A DNA stretch of 64,000 nt from Pseudocoprococcus catus (GTDB taxonomy: Bacteria > Bacillota > Clostridia > Lachnospirales > Lachnospiraceae): assembly GCF_902381825.1 (NCBI RefSeq), contig NZ_LR698973.1, positions 2,812,957-2,876,956 of the forward strand, read 5' to 3'. Under the pieces are notes generated by a model. That model ran no database searches and was not told the DNA's origin. It saw nothing but the letters and a program-made list of their open reading frames with translations. Shown piece after piece: positions 57,970 through 64,000 of this stretch. How positions within the stretch are numbered: the first letter of the stretch is position 1; each line of letters opens with the position of its first letter. A program made the position numbers and the translations under genes.

Positions 57970-60900
57970 ATGTATGACAAAGTAAGTGCCAATCAGAATT
58001 TTGTTGAGAGAGAGCAGAAAATCGAGAAATTCTGGGCCGACAACATGATTTTTGAAAAGAGTATTGAACTGAGACAGCACAGTCCTGAATTTACTTTCTA
58101 TGATGGACCGCCAACAGCCAATGGCAAGCCGCATATCGGCCATGTGCTGACCCGTGTTATCAAAGATATGATCCCAAGATACAAGACAATGAAGGGCTAT
58201 AAGGTGCCGCGTAAAGCCGGCTGGGATACACACGGTCTGCCGGTTGAGCTGGAAGTTGAGAAGATGCTTGGTCTGGACGGCAAGGATCAGATCGAAGCTT
58301 ACGGTATGGAACCGTTTATCCAGCATTGTAAGGACAGCGTCTGGAAATACAAAGGCATGTGGGAAGAATTCTCCGATGCCGTTGGTTTCTGGGCAGATAT
58401 GGAGCATCCGTATGTTACGTACGACAATAACTATATCGAATCCGAATGGTGGGCATTGAAGCAGATCTGGGACAAGAAGCTCCTTTACAAAGGTTACAAG
58501 ATTGTTCCTTACTGCCCTCGCTGCGGAACACCGCTTTCAAGCCACGAAGTTGCACAGGGCTATAAAGATGTCAAAGAAAGATCTGCCATTGCACGTTTCA
58601 AGGTAAAAGGCGAAGACGCTTATATCCTTGCATGGACAACAACACCTTGGACACTGCCTTCCAACGTTGCACTTTGTGTTAATCCTGATGAGACTTACAT
58701 CAAAGTTAAGATGAAAGAGGAAGATTATGTGTACTATCTGGCACAGGCACTGGCTGATACAGTTCTTGGCGAAGGCACATATGACGTTCTGGAGACATAT
58801 AAAGGTACAGACCTTGAATATAAAGAATACGAAGCCCTTTATCCTGTTGAGACAAAGAAGAAAGCTTACTATGTTGTCTGCGACAGCTACGTTACCATGA
58901 CAGATGGTACAGGTGTTGTTCATATCGCACCTGCATTTGGTGAAGACGACAGCAAGGTCGGCAGAAAATATGACCTGCCATTTTTACAGATGGTAGATGA
59001 AAACGGTATGATGACAAAGGAAACAAAGTGGGCCGGTCATTCCTGTATCAAGAGAGTAGATCTGGAAGGTGAAAACGGCGTATCTCCTGAAGTTATCAAA
59101 GACCTGAAGGAGAGAGGACTCCTGTTCTCCGCACCGAACTTTGAGCATAGCTATCCACACTGCTGGAGATGTGATACACCGCTGATCTACTATGCGCGCG
59201 AATCCTGGTTCATCAAGATGACAGCTGTCAAGGATGACCTGATCCGCAACAACAACACAGTCAACTGGATCCCTGAGAGCATCGGTAAAGGCCGTTTCGG
59301 CAACTGGCTTGAGAATATCCAGGACTGGGGTATCAGCCGTAACCGTTACTGGGGCACACCATTAAATGTATGGGAATGTGAATGCGGATGCCAGCATGCC
59401 ATCGGCAGCATTGCAGAATTGAAGAGCATGTCCGACAACTGCCCGGATGATATCGAACTGCACCGTCCATTCATTGACGCTGTTACCATCAAGTGTCCGG
59501 AATGCGGCAAGGAAATGCATCGTGTACCGGAGGTTATCGACTGCTGGTTTGACTCCGGTTCTATGCCATTTGCACAGCATCACTATCCATTTGAGAATGA
59601 GAAACTGTTCAAAGAACAGTATCCTGCAGATTTTATTTCAGAGGCCGTTGACCAGACAAGAGGATGGTTCTATTCTCTGATGGCGATCTCCACACTGCTG
59701 TTCAACCAGTCTCCATTCAGAAATGTTATCGTTCTGGGTCATGTACAGGATGAAAACGGTCAGAAGATGAGTAAGTCCAAGGGCAATGCGGTTGATCCGA
59801 TGGAAGCTTTGAGAGAATACGGCGCAGATGCGATCCGCTGGTATTTCTACTCCAACTCCGCACCATGGCTGCCGAACCGTTTCCACAAGAAAGCCGTTCT
59901 TGAAGGCCGCAGCAAGTTTATGGGAACACTGTATAATACGTATGCATTCTATGTACTGTATGCTGAGATCGACCAGTTTGATCCGATGAAATATACACTG
60001 GATTACGGCAAATTATCTGTTATGGATAAATGGCTTTTATCCAAACTGAATTCTACAGTGAAGGCCGTTGACGCCAACCTGGCTGCTTACAAGATCCCTG
60101 AAACAGCCAAAGTCCTGCAGGAATTTGTGGATGATATGAGCAACTGGTATGTCAGAAGAAGCCGTGAAAGATTCTGGGCAAAGGGCATGGAGCAGGATAA
60201 GATCAATGCTTACATGACACTTTACACAGCACTTGTTACAATCTGTAAGGCTGCTGCACCGATGATCCCATTCATGACAGAAGAAATCTACAGAAACATC
60301 GTTGTGAATGTAGATAAGAATGCGCCGGAAAGTATCCATTTCTGTGACTTCCCTGAAGTGAATGAAGAATGGATCGATACAAAGCTTGAAGAAGACATGG
60401 ATCATGTTCTCCAGATCGTTGTACAGGGCCGTGCCTGCAGAAATACAGCCAACATCAAGAACAGACAGCCAATCGGCAAGATGTATGTCAAGGCTGCATT
60501 TGAATTGTCTGATTTCTACAAAGACATTATTGCAGATGAATTAAATGTCAAAGAAGTTGTCTTCACAGATGACGTCAGCGCATTTACATCTTACAGCTTT
60601 AAACCGCAGCTGCGTACAGTTGGTCCGAAATACGGCAAGAAACTGAATGCTATCAGACAGTATCTTGGCAGTGTTGACGGCAACGCAGCCATGAACGAAC
60701 TGAAGACAACAGGCAAACTGACATTTGATGCAGATGGTGATCAGGTCGAACTGCTTGAAGAAGATCTGCTGATCGATGCCGCACAGATGCCGGGTTATGT
60801 TTCCGATACAGAGTACGAGACAACCGTTGTCCTTGATACCAATCTGACACCTGAACTGGTAGAAGAAGGCTTTGTCCGTGAGATCATTTCCAAGATCCAG

Positions 60901-61119
60901 ACCATGCGTAAAGAAGCCGGATTTGAAGTAATGGATCATATTCGTGTTTATTTTGCTCAAAATGATAAGATCAAAACTCTTGTTGACAGCAACAATGCCG
61001 AAATCAAAGATGAAGTATTGGCAAATGAAATCTGCTTTGATACAATCAAGGGGTATAATAAAGAGTGGAATATCAACGGCGAAACCGTTGTGATCGGTGT
61101 AGAAAAGGAGAATGCCTGA
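57970..61119 (+). CDS. ileS: Isoleucyl-tRNA synthetase (IleRS2-like)
   Basis: The 1049-residue enzyme charges tRNA-Ile. It has the HIGH motif (PHIGH, residues 54-58), a CP1 editing domain with TTTPWTLPSN near 217, the KMSKS motif at 599-603 and an anticodon-binding domain. The opening FTFYDGPPTANGKPHIGHVL and the long C-terminus without a zinc-finger end are features of the eukaryote-like IleRS2 class, which includes mupirocin-resistant enzymes. That phenotype is inference. It is controlled by the upstream isoleucine T-box and is followed with no gap by glgP. Confidence 0.96.
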   Translation: MYDKVSANQNFVEREQKIEKFWADNMIFEKSIELRQHSPEFTFYDGPPTANGKPHIGHVLTRVIKDMIPRYKTMKGYKVPRKAGWDTHGLPVELEVEKMLGLDGKDQIEAYGMEPFIQHCKDSVWKYKGMWEEFSDAVGFWADMEHPYVTYDNNYIESEWWALKQIWDKKLLYKGYKIVPYCPRCGTPLSSHEVAQGYKDVKERSAIARFKVKGEDAYILAWTTTPWTLPSNVALCVNPDETYIKVKMKEEDYVYYLAQALADTVLGEGTYDVLETYKGTDLEYKEYEALYPVETKKKAYYVVCDSYVTMTDGTGVVHIAPAFGEDDSKVGRKYDLPFLQMVDENGMMTKETKWAGHSCIKRVDLEGENGVSPEVIKDLKERGLLFSAPNFEHSYPHCWRCDTPLIYYARESWFIKMTAVKDDLIRNNNTVNWIPESIGKGRFGNWLENIQDWGISRNRYWGTPLNVWECECGCQHAIGSIAELKSMSDNCPDDIELHRPFIDAVTIKCPECGKEMHRVPEVIDCWFDSGSMPFAQHHYPFENEKLFKEQYPADFISEAVDQTRGWFYSLMAISTLLFNQSPFRNVIVLGHVQDENGQKMSKSKGNAVDPMEALREYGADAIRWYFYSNSAPWLPNRFHKKAVLEGRSKFMGTLYNTYAFYVLYAEIDQFDPMKYTLDYGKLSVMDKWLLSKLNSTVKAVDANLAAYKIPETAKVLQEFVDDMSNWYVRRSRERFWAKGMEQDKINAYMTLYTALVTICKAAAPMIPFMTEEIYRNIVVNVDKNAPESIHFCDFPEVNEEWIDTKLEEDMDHVLQIVVQGRACRNTANIKNRQPIGKMYVKAAFELSDFYKDIIADELNVKEVVFTDDVSAFTSYSFKPQLRTVGPKYGKKLNAIRQYLGSVDGNAAMNELKTTGKLTFDADGDQVELLEEDLLIDAAQMPGYVSDTEYETTVVLDTNLTPELVEEGFVREIISKIQTMRKEAGFEVMDHIRVYFAQNDKIKTLVDSNNAEIKDEVLANEICFDTIKGYNKEWNINGETVVIGVEKENA

Positions 61120-63594
61120 ATGAGTGATATAGCAGCAGTTGGTGAAAAGAGAGTATTCGAACCATTTGATAAAGAAGCATTTAAGAAGGAAATTCTGAAC
61201 AATATCAAGTATCTGTTCAGAAAGACACCTGAAACAGCCAGCCAGCAGGAGATTTTCCAGGCGGTGGCTTATGCATCAAAGGATATGATCATTGATGAGT
61301 GGCTGAATGCCCACAAGGAATACGAGAAACAGGATGCCAAGACCGTTTATTATCTGTCTATGGAGTTCCTGATGGGCCGTGCCCTGGGCAACAATCTGAT
61401 CAATCTCTGCTGTTATAAGGAAGTGGCAGAAGTCCTGCAGGAGATGGGACTGGATATCAATGTCGTGGAAGACCAGGAGCCGGATGCGGCTCTTGGCAAT
61501 GGCGGCCTTGGTCGTCTGGCAGCCTGCTTCATTGAATCCCTGTCCACATTGAATTATCCGGCTTACGGCTGTACTATTCGTTATAAATACGGTATGTTCA
61601 AGCAGCAGATCGTGAACGGTGAGCAGGTAGAGATCCCGGATGACTGGCTCAAGAACGGCAATCCATTTGAGATTAAGCGTCCGGAATATTCTCAGGAGAT
61701 CAAATTCGGCGGTTATGTCAGAATTGAATACAATGAGAAACTTGGGCGCAATGTGTATGTTCAGGACGGCTATCAGTCTGTTATGGCTGTGCCTTATGAT
61801 CTGCCGGTTGTGGGATACAACAACGGTATTGTCAATTCCCTGAGAATCTGGGATGCAGAGCCGCTGGTACAGTTCAATCTGGATTCCTTTGACAAGGGTG
61901 ATTACCAGAAAGCGGTTGAGCAGGAGAATCTGGCCAAGAGTATTGTTGAAGTCCTTTACCCGAATGATAATCATTACAGTGGTAAGGAACTGCGTCTGAA
62001 ACAGCAGTATTTCTTCGTATCAGCCAGCCTGCAGCAGGTGATCAAGAAGTTTAAGGCAACACATGATGACATCCATCAGCTGCCGGATAAGGTTGTTTTC
62101 CAGCTGAATGATACTCATCCGACGGTTACTGTGCCTGAATTGATGCGTATTTTGATCGATGAGGAGAATCTGGAATGGGATGATGCATGGGATATCACAT
62201 CAAGATGCTGTGCTTATACGAACCACACCATCATGGCTGAAGCCCTTGAAAAATGGCCGGTTGACCTGTTTATGCGTCTGCTGCCGAGAGTTTATCAGAT
62301 CGTGGAGGAGATTAACCGTCGTTTCCTGATCCAGGTTGAAGAGAAGTATCCGAACCAGTATGATAAGATCCGCAATATGGCGATACTCTATGAAGGTCAG
62401 GTGCGTATGGCGAATATGGCGATCATTGCAGGCTTCTCTGTCAATGGTGTAGCCAGACTGCATACACAGATCCTGGAAGAAAGAGAACTGCATGATTTCT
62501 ATGAGATGATGCCTGAGAAGTTCAACAACAAGACAAACGGTATCACTCAGAGACGTTTCCTGCTTCATGCGAATCCGTTGTTGGCACAGTGGGTAACAGA
62601 TAAGCTTGGTACAGACGAATGGATCACGAATTTGCCATTGCTGAAAGGCCTGGCTCCGCTGGCGGATGATTCCAGAGCCCGCAAGGAATTCCAGGAGATC
62701 AAGTATCAGAATAAGCTGCGTCTGGCCAAATATATCAAAGAGCATAATGGTATCGATATCAATCCGGATTCCATTTTTGATGTACAGGTCAAGCGTCTGC
62801 ATGAATATAAACGTCAGCTGATGAATATTATGCACATTATGTATCTGTACAATCAGCTGAAAGACAATCCGGATATGAAGTTCTATCCGACAACATTTAT
62901 CTTCGGTGCCAAGGCTGCAGCCGGCTATAAGACAGCCAAACAGACTATCAAACTGATCAATGCTGTTGCGGATGTGATCAACAATGATCCGGCTGTCAAT
63001 GACAAGATGAAAGTTGTCTTCATTGAGAACTACTGTGTGTCCAATGCAGAGATCATCTTTGCAGCCAGCAACGTTTCAGAGCAGATTTCAACAGCCAGCA
63101 AGGAAGCTTCCGGTACAGGCAACATGAAATTCATGCTGAACGGTGCCATTACACTGGGTACAATGGACGGCGCCAACGTGGAGATCGTTGAAGAAGTCGG
63201 CAGCGAGAATGCCTTTATCTTCGGTATGAGCTCCGATGAAGTTATGGGCTATGAAGCCAACGGCGGTTATAATCCGAGAGAGATCTATGAGCAGGATGCA
63301 GATATCCGCAGAGTCATGGATCAGATGGTGGACGGCACATATTCCAATGGCGATACAGAGACTTTCCGTGAACTGTTCAATTCTCTGATCAACCAGGATG
63401 TTTACTTCATTCTGAAAGACTTCAGATCCTATGCCGAGGCACGTGCGAAGATCAATGAAGCTTACAGAGACAGCAAGGCTTGGAACAGAATGGCCATTCT
63501 CAATACAGCATGCTCCGGCAAGTTCTCATCAGATCGAACCATTGAAGAGTACGTCAGAGATATCTGGCATCTGAAAAAAGTATTCGTGAAATAA
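61120..63594 (+). CDS. glgP: Glycogen/alpha-glucan phosphorylase
   Basis: The 824-residue protein is a family 35 phosphorylase that releases glucose-1-phosphate from glycogen or maltodextrins. Catalytic regions include DAALGNGGLGRLAACF near 126, VKRLHEYKRQLMN near 550 and ASGTGNMKFMLNGAITLGTM, where Lys670 holds pyridoxal phosphate. Its ATG directly follows the ileS stop, with AAAAGGAG in the end of ileS. It is therefore probably co-transcribed with ileS under T-box control, an unusual pairing. Confidence 0.96.
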   Translation: MSDIAAVGEKRVFEPFDKEAFKKEILNNIKYLFRKTPETASQQEIFQAVAYASKDMIIDEWLNAHKEYEKQDAKTVYYLSMEFLMGRALGNNLINLCCYKEVAEVLQEMGLDINVVEDQEPDAALGNGGLGRLAACFIESLSTLNYPAYGCTIRYKYGMFKQQIVNGEQVEIPDDWLKNGNPFEIKRPEYSQEIKFGGYVRIEYNEKLGRNVYVQDGYQSVMAVPYDLPVVGYNNGIVNSLRIWDAEPLVQFNLDSFDKGDYQKAVEQENLAKSIVEVLYPNDNHYSGKELRLKQQYFFVSASLQQVIKKFKATHDDIHQLPDKVVFQLNDTHPTVTVPELMRILIDEENLEWDDAWDITSRCCAYTNHTIMAEALEKWPVDLFMRLLPRVYQIVEEINRRFLIQVEEKYPNQYDKIRNMAILYEGQVRMANMAIIAGFSVNGVARLHTQILEERELHDFYEMMPEKFNNKTNGITQRRFLLHANPLLAQWVTDKLGTDEWITNLPLLKGLAPLADDSRARKEFQEIKYQNKLRLAKYIKEHNGIDINPDSIFDVQVKRLHEYKRQLMNIMHIMYLYNQLKDNPDMKFYPTTFIFGAKAAAGYKTAKQTIKLINAVADVINNDPAVNDKMKVVFIENYCVSNAEIIFAASNVSEQISTASKEASGTGNMKFMLNGAITLGTMDGANVEIVEEVGSENAFIFGMSSDEVMGYEANGGYNPREIYEQDADIRRVMDQMVDGTYSNGDTETFRELFNSLINQDVYFILKDFRSYAEARAKINEAYRDSKAWNRMAILNTACSGKFSSDRTIEEYVRDIWHLKKVFVK

Positions 63595-63750
63595 ATATTC
63601 AACTATGAGAAACACGCTCCGCGAGTTTCTCAAGTTATCGCGGCCTCTACACTCCGTTTCGGTCGTTGCTAAACAAGCGCCACTGGCGCTTAGCAACGCC
63701 TAAGTCTCGTGCAAGCACGGACTTTGGCTCGTTGCTCGCGTAAATCATTA

Positions 63751-63794
63751 AAATCCCTGCCAAAGCAGTCCAAAGACTGAGTTGGCAGGGATTT
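63751..63794. terminator. Terminator after glgP
   Basis: AAATCCCTGCCAA pairs with TTGGCAGGGATTT, with inner CAGTC/GACTG. It lies between convergent genes and can act in both directions. The stretch 63600-63745 before it holds further inverted repeats (GAGAAAC/GTTTCTC; GTTGCTAA-AAGCGCC/GGCGCTTAGCAAC). Confidence 0.7.
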
Positions 63795-63814
63795 GTATTA
63801 GGGTTAAGTGTGCT

Positions 63815-64000
63815 TTAGAGTGCGCGGATGGCTTCTTCAGAAAGTCCGGTCTCAGCGGCAATCTGTGCGATTGGTGTATGCTTTGCTAATAATTGGTAAG
63901 CAGAGATGATACGGTCTTTCTCGGCAAGCTTTTCTGTAAGTTCTTTGGCATGTTTGGCGTTTAGTTCTTTAGTAACTTTTTTAGTAACTTTTTTAGTAAC
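63815..64000 (-). CDS. C-terminus of a probable Rpn-family nuclease/transposase, 5' end outside window
   Basis: The minus-strand frame ends at 63815 and runs off the right edge. The visible 61 residues read VTKKVTKKVTKELNAKHAKE, then LTEKLAEKDRIISAYQLLAK, ending IAAETGLSEEAIRAL. The coiled-coil lysine/glutamate tail with a short final helix is common at the C-terminus of Rpn (PD-(D/E)XK) recombination-promoting proteins of clostridia. The first codons are a perfect 12-bp repeat (GTTACTAAAAAA). The catalytic domain is outside the window, so the call is tentative. Confidence 0.5.
   Translation of the reverse strand, partial: VTKKVTKKVTKELNAKHAKELTEKLAEKDRIISAYQLLAKHTPIAQIAAETGLSEEAIRAL

Overview
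The window looks like a chromosomal segment of a gut-type anaerobic Firmicute, most likely Lachnospiraceae. This is inferred from moderate GC content, strong AGGAGG-type ribosome sites, CIRCE-controlled hsp20 and clpB genes, a T-box in front of ileS, a stand-alone pyruvate carboxylase, an oligopeptide ABC operon and a 27-residue holin-like toxin. No database search was possible. No rRNA, tRNA or CRISPR array was seen.

Layout. 0-4.7 kb (minus strand): a tandem-GGDEF protein cut by the left edge, feoA, an autoregulated-looking marR-tauE pair, and mgtE behind a long structured leader with a 34-codon ORF. 4.7-11.5 kb (mostly plus): a mosaic of broken genes (ABC permease, YdcF, lactate dehydrogenase, cupin, enolase, DUF6061, deoC) around intact DUF438/hemerythrin, Crp/Fnr, cupin and nucleotidyltransferase genes. 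Two identical palindromes suggest one Crp/Fnr regulon there. 11.6-13.8 kb: a MATE exporter divergent from its MerR regulator. 14-15.3 kb: CIRCE-hsp20-hsp20. 15.4-20.2 kb: an old-yellow-enzyme reductase, a LysR regulator and two short-chain dehydrogenases, probably one redox pathway for an unknown small molecule. 20.2-22.1 kb: a 55-residue orphan protein and a PucR regulator. 22.1-28.6 kb: a second mosaic of fragments (PIN toxin, primase-like, PAP2, AAA ATPase, GntR) around an intact GGDEF-histidine kinase-receiver protein, together with remnants of a duplicated CIRCE-hsp20 locus.

28.6-34 kb: a GNAT acetyltransferase, an AAA/PD-DEXK protein and CIRCE-clpB. 34.1-38 kb (minus): a four-gene surface polysaccharide O-acylation operon (SGNH, DUF4358, MBOAT, DHHW). 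38.3-40.1 kb: a second MATE gene, then a compact type I toxin-antitoxin module. 40.2-47.5 kb: pyruvate carboxylase, a LysR regulator divergent from a two-subunit chromate-type transporter, and an FMN hydroxy-acid dehydrogenase. 47.6-53.6 kb: the oppBCDFA operon. 54-57.4 kb: an AlbA_2/HATPase regulator with internal repeats, a Nudix-like protein and a DUF2798 membrane protein. 57.4-63.6 kb: T-box, ileS and glgP. The right edge cuts a probable Rpn-family gene.

The most notable signals are the type I toxin-antitoxin module, the two gene graveyards with in-frame internal deletions and a split CIRCE, the shared Crp/Fnr palindrome, the mgtE leader with its small ORF, and the ileS T-box whose linker is made of tandem repeats.
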